This document shows, in pieces, positions 7,491-16,647 of a stretch of 46,694 nt of DNA. A program made the translations under genes and the position numbers. This DNA is from Acidobacteriota bacterium. Its GTDB lineage: Bacteria > Acidobacteriota > Terriglobia > UBA7540. The number at the start of each line of letters is the position of its first letter. Position 1 is the first letter of the stretch. Below the pieces are notes generated by a model. It saw nothing but the letters and a program-made list of their open reading frames with translations. It was not told where the DNA came from and made no database searches. The stretch spans positions 1 through 46,694 of the forward strand of contig CADDZC010000026.1 of the NCBI GenBank assembly GCA_902812365.1. The letters are read 5' to 3'.

Positions 7491-9641
7491 ATGGCCTCCG
7501 AAAAGGCGGATGTGGCGGATCAGCCCGGCGCGGCGGAGTTTCAACCTTACGTCCCGGCCGACGCCGTGCTGCCCGAGTTCACCCCGCGGGCCGTGATCCT
7601 GGGCGCGCTGCTGGGGGTCGTTTTCGGCGCGGTTTCCGTCTACCTTGCGCTCAAGGCGGGGCTGACGGTCAGCGCCTCGATCCCGGTGGCGGTGCTTTCG
7701 ATCAGCATTTTCAAGTGGCTGGGAAATTCGACGATTCTCGAAAACAATATTGTCCAGACGGTCGGTTCGGCCGGTGAGTCGATTGCCGCCGGGACCGTCT
7801 TTACGCTTCCCGCCCTGATTTTTCTCGGCTTTAGCCTGGATTATTCCCGAATCCTTCCCTTGGCCCTGGCGGGCGGGCTTTTGGGGGTGCTATTCATCGT
7901 GCCGCTGCGCCACGCTTTGGTGGTCAAGGAACACGGAAACCTGGTCTTTCCGGAAGGCAAGGCATGCGCCGACGTCTTAATAACCGGGGAAAAGGGAGGG
8001 GTTCAGGCCGGCAAGGTCTTTGGGGGGGCGGCGATCGGCATGGTCTACAAGTTTCTGATGGGCGAGACGGGGGGGCTGGGCTTCTGGAAGGCGGTCCCGA
8101 CATGGAATCCCGGATGGTATCCGGGCGGTACGCTGGCTGCCGAGATTACACCCGAGTACCTCGGCGTCGGCTACATCATCGGGACGCGTGTCGCCGGCAT
8201 CATGTTCGCCGGGGGAGTGCTCTCCTGGCTGGTGCTGATCCCGCTGATCAAGTTTTTCGGAGCGGGGTTGCCCGGGGTCATCTATCCCGCCATTCAGCCG
8301 ATCTCCACCATGACGCCGAATCAGATCTGGTCGAGTTACATCCGCTATATCGGCGCCGGGGCCGTGACGATGGCCGGCATCATCACCCTGGGCCGCACCG
8401 TTCCCACGATCGCCGGTTCCTTTCGCGATACGTGGAAGCAGCTTCGCCGGAGTCGCGTGCCGGCGTTCGATGCCGGCGCGCGCGAGCGGACGGCGCGCGA
8501 CCTGCCCATGTCTTTGGTGGCGGTCTGGGCGGTGGTGATGGTGGGAGTCGTGTGGGCGCTGCTGGCTTTTCACGTCAATCCCCGCGCTCGAGGCAATTTT
8601 GTGGCCGCGGTTCTCATGGTCATGTTTGGCTTTTTCTTTGCCACCGTCTCGGCGCGGATCGTGGGATTGATCGGTGCCTCTTCCAACCCGATTTCCGGGA
8701 TGACGATTGCCACGCTGATGGGCGTCTGCCTCATCTTCGTGCTGGTCGGCTGGACGGGAGGGGCGTACGCGGCCGTGGCGCTGAGCGTCGGCGCCGTCGT
8801 CTGTATCGGGGGCGCGAGTGCGGGCGCCGCCACGCAGGACCTCAAGACCGGGTTTCTGGTGGGTGCGACGCCCAGCCACCAGGAGCTCGGTTACGCGGTT
8901 GGCGTTATCACCTCCGTCTTTGTGGTCGGACTCACGCTGCAACTGTTGAACCGGAGCGCGACCCGCGTCAATCCCGTGCACCTGAAGAGCGTGGCGGTCA
9001 CGGCGGAATGGAAGCCGCAAGGCACCATCCGTTATCGGGGTCAAGACTACCAGGTCTACACGGTGATCGGCTCTCGGGCCATCCCGAACGGCAAGTATTA
9101 CTACAGCGCCGCCCGAGGCGAGATTGATTATCAGGAAGTGGCGGGGATCGGCTCGGCGGATTACTCCGCTCCCCAGGCCACACTGATGAGCGTGGTCATC
9201 AACGGCATCCTGACGCGGCGGCTTCCGTGGACGCTGGTCTTGTTTGGCGCCTTCCTGGTGATGGCGCTCGAGCTGTGCGGTGTCCGCTCGCTCCCGTTCG
9301 CCGTCGGGTCGTACCTGCCCATTTCAACCACCGCGCCGATCTTTGCCGGCGGCGTGATGAAATGGCTGGTGCAGGAAGTGGCGAACACCACCGCGGAAGA
9401 GGCGGAGACCGGCTCGGGAGCTTTGTTCAGCTCCGGCCTCATCGCCGGCGGATCACTCGGCGGGCTGGCGCTGGCCGTCGTGGTTGGCGCGAGGAAGGCG
9501 GATGAATTCAACCTCGGACCGCGCTGGCTTCCCCACTTGGCCACGAGCGATGGCGTGGCGCTGGCAATGTTTACGGTTCTGGCGGCGCTGCTGTTTTACG
9601 TCGCGCGTTCGCGGAGCGGGACCGGGCGTGACGAAAGATAA
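7491..9641 (+). CDS. OPT-family oligopeptide transporter
   Basis: This 716-residue polytopic membrane protein has about 14-16 hydrophobic segments. It starts at an ATG 15 bases after yqeY. Signatures of the prokaryotic OPT branch are clear: the N-terminal ELTLRAVILGALLGVVFG-type segment (here FTPRAVILGALLGVVFG), LENNIVQTVGSAGESIAAG at about residue 83, FPEGKACADVL, and NPISGMTIATL in the second half. The family moves small peptides or metal chelates by proton symport; substrate is not predictable here. Residues about 500-570 form a hydrophilic loop that contains the KYYYSAARGEIDY stretch. Length fits the family's usual 600-700 residues. Confidence 0.93.
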   Translation: MASEKADVADQPGAAEFQPYVPADAVLPEFTPRAVILGALLGVVFGAVSVYLALKAGLTVSASIPVAVLSISIFKWLGNSTILENNIVQTVGSAGESIAAGTVFTLPALIFLGFSLDYSRILPLALAGGLLGVLFIVPLRHALVVKEHGNLVFPEGKACADVLITGEKGGVQAGKVFGGAAIGMVYKFLMGETGGLGFWKAVPTWNPGWYPGGTLAAEITPEYLGVGYIIGTRVAGIMFAGGVLSWLVLIPLIKFFGAGLPGVIYPAIQPISTMTPNQIWSSYIRYIGAGAVTMAGIITLGRTVPTIAGSFRDTWKQLRRSRVPAFDAGARERTARDLPMSLVAVWAVVMVGVVWALLAFHVNPRARGNFVAAVLMVMFGFFFATVSARIVGLIGASSNPISGMTIATLMGVCLIFVLVGWTGGAYAAVALSVGAVVCIGGASAGAATQDLKTGFLVGATPSHQELGYAVGVITSVFVVGLTLQLLNRSATRVNPVHLKSVAVTAEWKPQGTIRYRGQDYQVYTVIGSRAIPNGKYYYSAARGEIDYQEVAGIGSADYSAPQATLMSVVINGILTRRLPWTLVLFGAFLVMALELCGVRSLPFAVGSYLPISTTAPIFAGGVMKWLVQEVANTTAEEAETGSGALFSSGLIAGGSLGGLALAVVVGARKADEFNLGPRWLPHLATSDGVALAMFTVLAALLFYVARSRSGTGRDER

Positions 9642-9837
9642 GCCGCGCGATGCCTGAACCCGGAAAAGCGCCCGGATCGGATTTTCGGAAATGCCGGCCG
9701 GCGGGGCGGTCGAGCCCGAAGGGCGGTCATCTTGCGCCGGGCTCGGTGTGTTAAACTCGATTCCCAGGGTCCGATGCGGGCGGCGGGAGATTGGGATCGC
9801 CGAACGATCGGGACCGATGGGCAGAAACGAGGCGACG

Positions 9838-10302
9838 ATGCCTGAAGACACCAGCGGACCCTCCGGCTTCAAAATCGTGGACAAGCGCAGCTTTGCCGCC
9901 GACGGCACGCCGCGCGAGAACGTCCAACAGGAGAAGCGCGAGAGCGATGAACAGCCGCTCCGCCGCGAACCGGGAGCGGTGGCGGCGGGCTCTGAGCCCG
10001 GGGCAAGCCGCGAGGAGTTCGGCGAACTGGAAGACCAGGAGATGACCGGGTTTGAAACGCTCGTTTCTTACCTGAGCACGACGGCTATGTTCCAGCTGGG
10101 CTTGCTGGCGGGCCCGGGCGGCGAGCGCATTCCGGCGGACCTGGTCAGCGCGCGGCGCACGATCGACTTGCTAGAGGTGTTGGAGGAGAAAACGCGCGGC
10201 AACCTGACCTCGAGTGAGGCTCAGCTGTTGGAGACCGTGCTCTACGAGCTTCGCCTGAGCTACGTCGAAGCGCAGAAGCGTGGAGCTCGAAAGAGCAAAT
10301 GA
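9838..10302 (+). CDS. DUF1844 domain-containing protein
   Basis: This 154-residue soluble protein begins at the ATG at 9838 with GAGG five bases upstream; an upstream in-frame ATG at 9817 is a weaker choice. The N-terminal 60 residues are charged and probably disordered. The C-terminal 85 residues match DUF1844: FETLVSYLSTTAMFQLGLL, then IDLLEVLEEKTRGNLTSSEAQ and LYELRLSYVEA. The function of the family is unknown. Its last four bases (ATGA, 10299-10302) overlap the start of the MBL-fold hydrolase gene, so the two are translationally coupled. Confidence 0.88.
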   Translation: MPEDTSGPSGFKIVDKRSFAADGTPRENVQQEKRESDEQPLRREPGAVAAGSEPGASREEFGELEDQEMTGFETLVSYLSTTAMFQLGLLAGPGGERIPADLVSARRTIDLLEVLEEKTRGNLTSSEAQLLETVLYELRLSYVEAQKRGARKSK

Positions 10303-11099
10303 AGCTGACGTTTCTTGGCACTGGCACGTCGACCGGCGTCCCGACGCTGGGCTGCCATTGCAAGGTCTGCACCTCCTCCGACCCCCGCGATAAGCGACTG
10401 CGGCCCTCCGTGGGGCTGGAATACGACGGCCGCTTTGTCGTGATCGACACCTCGCCCGACTTCCGCGAGCAGGCCATGCGGGAGAGGATCGAGCGGCTGG
10501 ACGCCGTCGTGTTCACCCATGATCACGTCGATCACGTTTTCGGCCTCGATGACGTTCGCGTTTTCTACTTCCGGCAGAAGGTCCCGATTCCGATCTATGC
10601 CGACCGCCGCACGATGCAAAGCATTCGGCGCATTTATCAACATATTTTCGACCAGACGTACCCATACGGCGGCATCGCCAAACTGGATCCGCATGTGATC
10701 GAGGGACCCTTCGAAGTGTGGGGCATGACGATGACTCCGCTGCCCGTCTGGCACGGAAATCTGCCCGTGCTGGGGTTTCGCTTTGGGCGGGCCGCCTATG
10801 TGACGGATTTTAGCACCATCCCCGATTCCACCTTGGCGCTGCTCGAAGGACTCGACGTCCTGATTCTCGACGCGCTGCGCCACCAGCCGCATCCGTCCCA
10901 TTCGACGCTAGAACAGTCGCTGGCCCTGGTCGAGAAGCTGAAGCCGCGCCGAGCCTTTTTCACCCACATCGCCCATGAGCTGGGTCATGCTGAGACGAAC
11001 GCCCTGCTGCCGCCCCACGTGCGATTGGCCTATGACGGGCTGAAGCTGGACCTCAAAGAGGAGGGCGCCCCGAGCCCGCCGTCGCCGGCGGCGGGGTGA
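10299..11099 (+). CDS. MBL-fold metal-dependent hydrolase (PhnP-like)
   Basis: This 266-residue protein has the metallo-beta-lactamase fold motif FTHDHVDHVFGLDD at about residues 71-84, where the HxHxDH set binds two metal ions, plus a later metal ligand in VWHGNLPVLGF and YVTDFS, and a C-terminal THIAHE. The N-terminus, FLGTGTSTGVPTLGCHCKVC, matches the PhnP/lipoyltransferase-linked hydrolase group; the Cys residues may bind a structural zinc as in PhnP. PhnP is a cyclic phosphodiesterase, but no phn genes are nearby, so the substrate here is open. Its start overlaps the stop of the DUF1844 gene. Confidence 0.9.
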   Translation: MKLTFLGTGTSTGVPTLGCHCKVCTSSDPRDKRLRPSVGLEYDGRFVVIDTSPDFREQAMRERIERLDAVVFTHDHVDHVFGLDDVRVFYFRQKVPIPIYADRRTMQSIRRIYQHIFDQTYPYGGIAKLDPHVIEGPFEVWGMTMTPLPVWHGNLPVLGFRFGRAAYVTDFSTIPDSTLALLEGLDVLILDALRHQPHPSHSTLEQSLALVEKLKPRRAFFTHIAHELGHAETNALLPPHVRLAYDGLKLDLKEEGAPSPPSPAAG

Positions 11100-11211
11100 A
11101 AAAGCGGACGAAAAAAAGTCGATTGTGGAAACAGGGGCCGGTCGGTCGAGCGGGAAGGCGTAACGGTGGGGTTGGGTGGCCGTCGAGTCTGGGCTTGGGT
11201 CGGCTTGCTGC

Positions 11212-12189
11212 ATGCGCGTGATTCGTGATCTCGATGAGCTGGTCGCTCCGGTTGAGACCGTCGTCACGATCGGCAACTTTGACGGCGTTCATGTGGCTCA
11301 CCAGGCCCTCCTGCGTGCCGTCGTGGAGCAGGCGCGGAGTTTGCGGGCGACCGCCGCGGCGATCACCTTCGATCCTCATCCGATGCGGTTGCTGGCGCCC
11401 GAACGGGCGCCGCAGTTGCTGACTCCGCTGGAAAAGAAGGCGGAGCTCATTGCCCAGTCCGGCGCCGAGCTTCTCGTCGTCCTCCCTTTTACACGGCAAC
11501 TGTCCGAGCGTTCGCCCGAAGAGTTCGTCACGCAGGTTCTGCGCGGCCGCTTGCACGCGCTTTCGGTGCACGTGGGTCCCAATTTTCGATTTGGACACGG
11601 GCAGAAGGGCGACGTTCAGTTGCTGGAGAAGCTGGCCCGCAGCGAAGGGTTTGAACTGCACGTGCTGCCGGCCATCGTGATCCGCGGCCAAGCGGTATCG
11701 AGTACGAGAATTCGCCAGCTCTTGTCCCTGGGGCAAGTCCACAAGGCGGCTCGGTTGCTGGGCCGCCCCTTTTCCGTGGGCGGGGAAGTTGTGGCCGGCT
11801 CGGGCCTCGGACGCGCCAAGACGGTGCCGACGCTCAATCTGGCGCCGGTCGATCAACAACTTCCCCGGAACGGCGTTTATGTCACCTGCACGCGGATTAC
11901 CGAGGCCCGTCACCCTTCGGTCACCAACGTCGGTTACAAGCCGACCTTCGGCGACCATCCGCTCACCGTGGAGTCTTTTCTCCTCGACGTGACGGGTGAT
12001 GCCCGCGCCGAAACCATGGAAATCGAATTTCTTTTCCGCTTGCGCGACGAGAAAAAGTTTCCCGACGCCGCGGCCCTGAAGGCGCAGATCATGCAAGATG
12101 TGCGGCGCGCCCGCCGCTACTTCCACCTGTGTGAACTTCTCTCCGCTGCCGGTTCGCGCCAGGAGGGCGGGAAGGTTCGGGCCTGCTGA
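11212..12189 (+). CDS. ribF: Bifunctional riboflavin kinase / FAD synthetase
   Basis: This 325-residue enzyme converts riboflavin to FMN and FMN to FAD. The N-terminal adenylyltransferase domain shows VTIGNFDGVHVAHQALL (the usual VHxGH is VHVAH here), ITFDPHP, HVGPNFRFGHGQKGD and the VSSTRIRQLLSLG segment. The C-terminal flavokinase domain begins at about residue 183 with GEVVAGSGLGRAKTVPTLNL, where the canonical GFPTANL is changed to TVPTLNL, and continues with RNGVYVT, TNVGYKPTFG and a normal C-terminus. I use the ATG at 11212; an upstream in-frame GTG (11176) adds a tail that does not fit the family. The ribosome site is weak. It converges on the DUF2752 gene. Confidence 0.93.
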   Translation: MRVIRDLDELVAPVETVVTIGNFDGVHVAHQALLRAVVEQARSLRATAAAITFDPHPMRLLAPERAPQLLTPLEKKAELIAQSGAELLVVLPFTRQLSERSPEEFVTQVLRGRLHALSVHVGPNFRFGHGQKGDVQLLEKLARSEGFELHVLPAIVIRGQAVSSTRIRQLLSLGQVHKAARLLGRPFSVGGEVVAGSGLGRAKTVPTLNLAPVDQQLPRNGVYVTCTRITEARHPSVTNVGYKPTFGDHPLTVESFLLDVTGDARAETMEIEFLFRLRDEKKFPDAAALKAQIMQDVRRARRYFHLCELLSAAGSRQEGGKVRAC

Positions 12190-12228
12190 ACGGGGCGCAA
12201 CGCCGCACCGCGGGTAAAGCTGGCATCT

Positions 12229-12567
12229 TCAGCCGGCGCGCTGCCGCAAGCGGCGGGCGGCTGAGGTGGCCCGAGGGAGGTATCGGGCGGCTGCGCTGTG
12301 CAGATCCCGCGCGAGGAGCAGCAAGAGTGCCGGCGCTGTAACGGCCACGTTGTGGTTAAAAGCCCAGGCCTCGGCCCAGCGGCCATGAAAGAAGGCCTCG
12401 AGGGCGCGGGTCGACCCACAGGCCGGGCAGGCCGAGAGATGGAAGAGCCACCGCCACAAGCAGAGGGTGGGGCCTCGTTCGAGGGCCGGGGCGGAGGCGA
12501 GGGACACGAAACCAAGGACGGCCAGCAGGACGGCCAGGCGGGGCAGACGGCGCGCGAAAGGAGGCAT
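12229..12567 (-). CDS. DUF2752 small membrane protein
   Basis: This 112-residue protein has two hydrophobic segments (about residues 10-28 and 77-90). Between them lies the DUF2752 core: LCLWRWLFHLSACPACGSTR with the CPxCGxTRA signature, then ALEAFFHGRWAEAWAFNHNV, equivalent to the family's HGxxxxAxxxNP. Function is unknown; the paired Cys suggest a metal or redox site. It starts three bases after the TM2-protein stop, so the two are almost certainly cotranscribed; members of these two families are often neighbours. Confidence 0.85.
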   Translation of the reverse strand: MPPFARRLPRLAVLLAVLGFVSLASAPALERGPTLCLWRWLFHLSACPACGSTRALEAFFHGRWAEAWAFNHNVAVTAPALLLLLARDLHSAAARYLPRATSAARRLRQRAG

Positions 12568-12570
12568 GGT

Positions 12571-12942
12571 TCAAGTTTGCCGCAGCGGTCGGCCCTGAGC
12601 GTCGGGCAGGCGGTTTAAGGCGATCAGCACGATGTCCACAATCCACCAGATGCCGCAGCCCCCGAGGGTGACCAGCTTGAGAATCCCCAGGCCCACGTAG
12701 CCCAGATAAAAGCGATCGACACCGAGCGTACCGAGCAGGACGGAGAGCAGAAGCGCGATTAACCACTCCTTCTGGACCGGCGGCGCTAGTTGCGCCCCGC
12801 ACTTGACGCACATCTCTGCGTTCGGGCCGACCTCGGTTCCGCAAGACCAGCAGTAGCGCCGGCTTCCTCGGGCCGGTTGGCCGCACGACGTGCAAGACTC
12901 CGCAGGCTCCGCAATGATTCGGCCGCAGTTTTGACAGTACAT
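12571..12942 (-). CDS. Zinc-ribbon and TM2 domain protein
   Basis: This 123-residue protein joins two zinc ribbons to a TM2 domain. The N-terminal half has four CxxC pairs (CQNC, CTSC, CWSC and CVKC at about residues 3-6, 17-20, 31-34 and 45-48). The C-terminal half has two membrane helices linked by the family motif [22 protein letters not shown], here split as [15 protein letters not shown] and [20 protein letters not shown]2 proteins are of unknown function. It is followed immediately by the DUF2752 gene; a GGAGGG lies upstream of its start. Confidence 0.9.
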   Translation of the reverse strand: MYCQNCGRIIAEPAESCTSCGQPARGSRRYCWSCGTEVGPNAEMCVKCGAQLAPPVQKEWLIALLLSVLLGTLGVDRFYLGYVGLGILKLVTLGGCGIWWIVDIVLIALNRLPDAQGRPLRQT

Positions 12943-13065
12943 GGAGACGTCTTCCCTCCTTCCGTCGCCGGCTTTCCGAGCGGCGGTCAGCTATACCGGA
13001 CTTGGCGGCGGAAGTCAAACCGGGCGCGGAGCCGGCTTGTTCACCCAGCCTTAGGAGCCCGTTCC

Positions 13066-13887
13066 CTAGCCTCGAAGCTGTTGAAGCTTGCGCTGCGCCT
13101 CGCCCTGAAAGCGCAACTCCAGCCGGTTGCGCGGAGCGAGGCGGGCAATCTCGCCGAGCGTTTTCACTTCCTCGGCGCGGTCACCCGCCATCTCGTAGGT
13201 GAGGGCGAGCTGATAGCGAGCATAAACCGACGTGGGATCCAGCGCGACCGCTTTCACCAGCATTTTGCGGGCGTCATCCAGCGTGACCTTGGGAAGATGT
13301 CCGTACAGGCTTTCGGCAAGAGCTCGTTCCAGCCAGTTGAGGCTGGCGACTTCGCGGTAAAAGACACCCAAGACCGCATACGGCGGCGCGTAATTCGGGT
13401 CGAGCGCGATGGCCTTTTCGGCATAGCCTTCGACCTCCCTGCCCAGCATGATCTTTTGCCGGCCCCCTTTGAGCAGTGAGAGGCTGCCATAAGAGGCGGC
13501 GAGATAAAAGTATGACTGCGCTCGGCTGGGGAACTGCCGCCGCATCACTTCGGCGTATTGAATCGCCTCGCGGAAATAGGTTTCGGCTTCTTTCGACCGC
13601 TCCTCGACGAGTTGGTTCCCCAGGTCGATGCACGCCTGGGTCAACTTCTCGAGGGCTTCAAAATCCTGGGGAGCCAACCGGTGGGCCCTTTCGTAGGCGG
13701 AGCGGGCGGCGGCCTCATCCAGGCGATGCGAGGCCTGGTCGCCTTCGATCAGAGCGGCGCGATAGTCTTCGGCCGGCGTGCTGCGTTGCGAGGCGAGCAC
13801 CGCGGCGGCACATAAAACGAAGTTCAGAATCTTTGGGAGCCGAAGTTCGGCAGAAAGTTCCGCCGTCCACCGCCGTCTGCGCCGCAT
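13066..13887 (-). CDS. Tetratricopeptide-repeat protein, RMDN-like
   Basis: This 273-residue protein begins with a basic stretch and a hydrophobic segment (about residues 19-33) that could be a signal peptide. Helical TPR-like repeats follow. Residues about 120-200 carry YFYLAASYGSLSLLKGGRQK, AEKAIALDPNYAPPYAVLGV, FYREVASLNWLERALAESLYG and LPKVTLDDARKML. That order (repeat, GREVE-type helix, N-W-L-E-R-x-x-A, LYG-xLP) resembles the RMDN (FAM82) type TPR proteins found in bacteria and in eukaryotic organelles. The role in bacteria is unknown. It follows lptE on the same strand by about 80 bases. Confidence 0.75.
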   Translation of the reverse strand: MRRRRRWTAELSAELRLPKILNFVLCAAAVLASQRSTPAEDYRAALIEGDQASHRLDEAAARSAYERAHRLAPQDFEALEKLTQACIDLGNQLVEERSKEAETYFREAIQYAEVMRRQFPSRAQSYFYLAASYGSLSLLKGGRQKIMLGREVEGYAEKAIALDPNYAPPYAVLGVFYREVASLNWLERALAESLYGHLPKVTLDDARKMLVKAVALDPTSVYARYQLALTYEMAGDRAEEVKTLGEIARLAPRNRLELRFQGEAQRKLQQLRG

Positions 13888-13970
13888 TCGTAATCTCCTT
13901 TCTAACCCTCGGGTGGTGTGATGCCCGCGCCTACCCCTTCCCGTTGCATGCCGGCTCCCATCTGCTCCCC

Positions 13971-14540
13971 TCAGAAATTCTCAAGAATATCCGTCACCAG
14001 GGTTCGCGCCATGTCCTGGGAAAGACGGTTCAGCGCCGCCTCATCTTCTTCGAAAAGCGCCGCAGACGACGGATTGACCTGGTACTGTTCGCGGAAGATG
14101 TAGTTGGGGTTGGAAAAAATCACCTTCTGGTTGTGCCGATCGAGCAGTTGAACGCCGGCCGCGACCTGAATCTGCAGCGTTGTCGCCCGGCCCGTGGCAA
14201 GGTCGAAGGTCACCACCCCTACCTGGATATCTTTCACCGTACCCTCCAGCACCGCATCCGCCTGGGAGGGCTCGTGGGTGACGCGGAACCGGGTTCGCTC
14301 GATCAACTCTCGGGTGACCGCCGCGGCCAGTTTCTGCTCGATGCGATAGCGGCTGGTTTGATTGATAAATGCGGGCACGGCGATCGTCTTCACGTCGGGC
14401 GGAATCCGCTCGCCCCGCCCCGCCACGTGATACCCGCAAGCACCCAGCCCAACGCCTCCGAGAACCAGCAGGAGGACTCCGCAGAGGTGCGGCTTGATGG
14501 CCCCCAGGCGAGCGAGCGGCCACTGGACAGGGCGCTGCAT
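13971..14540 (-). CDS. lptE: LPS assembly lipoprotein LptE
   Basis: This 189-residue protein starts at the ATG at 14540, four bases after the S9 peptidase stop. It has a lipoprotein signal: a basic start, a hydrophobic core (CGVLLLVLGGVGLGA) and the lipobox LGAC with the lipid-anchored Cys followed by GYHVAG. The conserved LptE start CGYHVAGRG and the segment PPDVKTIAVPAFINQTSRYR are as expected, followed by ITRELIERTRFR-like and FSNPNYIFREQYQV. LptE plugs the LptD barrel in the outer membrane and helps insert lipopolysaccharide, so its presence supports a diderm envelope. Family assignment is firm, though LptE proteins diverge strongly. Confidence 0.85.
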   Translation of the reverse strand: MQRPVQWPLARLGAIKPHLCGVLLLVLGGVGLGACGYHVAGRGERIPPDVKTIAVPAFINQTSRYRIEQKLAAAVTRELIERTRFRVTHEPSQADAVLEGTVKDIQVGVVTFDLATGRATTLQIQVAAGVQLLDRHNQKVIFSNPNYIFREQYQVNPSSAALFEEDEAALNRLSQDMARTLVTDILENF

Positions 14541-14544
14541 GGGC

Positions 14545-16647
14545 TCACCGGCCCGCGCCGAGGTGGGCGTCAAAGAAGGCGGAAGCTGCTTCGTACGCCG
14601 CCAGCCACGTCCGGTGCATGAGGAAGTCATGAATCTCGTCGGGAAACACAACCTGCTTAAACTCCACGCCTTGTTTTCTCAGCGCTTCCACCAGGCGCAC
14701 CATTTCGGTGAACGGCACGTTGCGATCGTCGTCCCCCTGGATCAGCAGCACTGGGGAGCGCCAGGTGGCAACGGAAGCGAGCGGCGAGGACTCCCACGCC
14801 ACCCGCGCGAAATCCTGACGCGCGGCGGGGTCGTACCACGGAATCCAGTTCTTGATTTCCAGGTTCCAATCGTGTACGCCGTGCAGATCCACGCCGCACG
14901 CAAACAGGTCTGATGCGCGGGCGAGCCCTAAGGCTGTAAGGTAGCCGCCATAGGATCCACCCCACAGGCCGATCCGGCGAGGGTCGACGTCGGGGCGGCC
15001 GCGCAGGTAGAGCCCCGCGCCCTCGACGTCGTTGAACTCGCTCGCGCCGGTAGCGCCGTAATTGAGCGCCTCGCGAAAGTCCAGGCCGTAGCCGATGCCG
15101 CTCCGATAGTTGACCGACAGCACGATATAGCCGCGGCTAGCCAGGTACTGGTTGAGAGCGTAAGCATTCGAGTAATAGCCCATGTAATGCCAGCCGAGCA
15201 GCATCTGGCGGCGTGATCCGCCGTGGAAGAAGATCACCGCCGGGCGGCGCTCGCTCTTCCCAGCCCCAGCCGGCAAGAAGAGCTGCCCATGAAGGGTTAG
15301 CCCGTCCGCGGCGGCGAACACGACGGGTTGCGGCACAACCAGTTGGGCGGCCGGAAAATCCGCCGGCAGGGTTTCCGGGGCGAGATCACGGAGGGTATCG
15401 CCGGCGAGCAGTGCCGGACGCAGGGGCCACCGGGCATCCGACCGCAGGACGGCGATCGTCCGATTGTCACTGGCGACAGCCGGTGCGGTCTCAATGCCCT
15501 CGCCCCGGGTCAGCGGTCTGGGGCGGCCTTGATTGACGCCCACCTGCCAGACGTGGCGGCGATCAATGTCATCCTGATTCGAGGAATAGACCAACGTTTT
15601 CCGGTCCGGGCTCATCGCCACAAACTCCACCTCAAATGCTCCAGGGGTCAACAGCCTCGGGGCACCGCCCGCCACCGGCACGGCGTAGAGGTGGGTCCAT
15701 CCGTCTTTTTCCCACGGAAACACCAAAAAATCGCTGTCGCCCCACATCAGCTGATGGTCGGCGACGACAGGACGGAAAACGCTGCCGCCTCCCTCGTCGG
15801 CCTTCCAGATTGGCCGCCCCCGCCCGGTAGAGGCATCGGCAATCCGAATCGACCATGGCTGTCCCGTGCGCTTGGGGCCAAAAATCAACGCTTCGCGGTC
15901 ACTGGGAATGCGGATAAACGCGATCTGGCGGCCGTCCGGCGACCAGACCGGAGCCGTATCGTGATCGACGCTCGGATCCAGATACACTAGCGATTGATCC
16001 GCGAACCGGTAGACACCGATGAAGCTGTGATCGCCGCGCCGGCTGACGAAGGCCAGGGCGGACCCGTCTGGAGACCAAGCGAGCGATGAATCCTGGCCGT
16101 TTGAGTGGATAAGCTGTTGGGGTTTCTCGCTGCCGTCGATCTTGGCCAGCCAAACTTGGTCTTTGAAAACGAAAGCGACGTCGCGCCCGCCGGGCGAAAC
16201 CGCCGGCGAATGCCCCTCGCCCAGCCTCCGCGGCGATCCACCCTCGACCGAGACCACCTCGACGTCCTGCTCCACACCCTGGGGGAAACTGCGCGGGTTC
16301 GGATACGTCTTGTCATTTTCGAAGTCGCCGCCGCGGGTATAGACAATCGAGGCGGCGTCGGGCGCCCAGCGAAGCTCGCCCACGTCCTGGCCGTCATCTT
16401 CCCCATACGCGGTCACCGGCCGGGCTCGGTAACTTCCTTCGGCCGTAGGTTCCGCGATCCACACATTGCGCCGGCCTTGGGCGTTAAACACCCAGGCGAA
16501 TCGCTGCCCGGCGGGAGCGGCTATCAATTCGGTGGGGAACGGCGCGCTCATCACCTGCGGGAGAGTGAACGAGCCAGGATCCGCGCCAGCCATGATTTGG
16601 AAGGACAGGCAGAACGAAAGCAGCCATCCGATTCGGCACCGAGCCAT
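14545..16647 (-). CDS. S9-family prolyl oligopeptidase-type serine peptidase, secreted
   Basis: This 700-residue protein has a short signal peptide (residues 1-20), a beta-propeller domain (about 35-420) with repeated WSPDG/AFV-type blades, and a C-terminal alpha/beta-hydrolase domain. The catalytic triad is visible: Ser565 in GGSYGGY, Asp641 in QGDDDRNVPF and His673 in DEIHDFL. A further active-site region is FFHGGSRRQMLLGWHYMGYY. Members cleave peptides after proline or act as dipeptidyl/acylaminoacyl peptidases; the exact specificity is not visible. A GGGAGGT site lies seven bases before the ATG. It heads the minus-strand group that includes lptE, but there is no functional link that I can see. 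Confidence 0.93.
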   Translation of the reverse strand: MARCRIGWLLSFCLSFQIMAGADPGSFTLPQVMSAPFPTELIAAPAGQRFAWVFNAQGRRNVWIAEPTAEGSYRARPVTAYGEDDGQDVGELRWAPDAASIVYTRGGDFENDKTYPNPRSFPQGVEQDVEVVSVEGGSPRRLGEGHSPAVSPGGRDVAFVFKDQVWLAKIDGSEKPQQLIHSNGQDSSLAWSPDGSALAFVSRRGDHSFIGVYRFADQSLVYLDPSVDHDTAPVWSPDGRQIAFIRIPSDREALIFGPKRTGQPWSIRIADASTGRGRPIWKADEGGGSVFRPVVADHQLMWGDSDFLVFPWEKDGWTHLYAVPVAGGAPRLLTPGAFEVEFVAMSPDRKTLVYSSNQDDIDRRHVWQVGVNQGRPRPLTRGEGIETAPAVASDNRTIAVLRSDARWPLRPALLAGDTLRDLAPETLPADFPAAQLVVPQPVVFAAADGLTLHGQLFLPAGAGKSERRPAVIFFHGGSRRQMLLGWHYMGYYSNAYALNQYLASRGYIVLSVNYRSGIGYGLDFREALNYGATGASEFNDVEGAGLYLRGRPDVDPRRIGLWGGSYGGYLTALGLARASDLFACGVDLHGVHDWNLEIKNWIPWYDPAARQDFARVAWESSPLASVATWRSPVLLIQGDDDRNVPFTEMVRLVEALRKQGVEFKQVVFPDEIHDFLMHRTWLAAYEAASAFFDAHLGAGR

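Noticed and set aside
7977-9044. Minus-strand open frame opposite the OPT transporter
   Set aside because: Composition (His, Asp, Arg runs) is typical of antisense translation; the transporter on the plus strand is unambiguous.
11053-12126. Minus-strand open frame opposite ribF
   Set aside because: Antisense to an intact FAD synthetase gene, with no family match.
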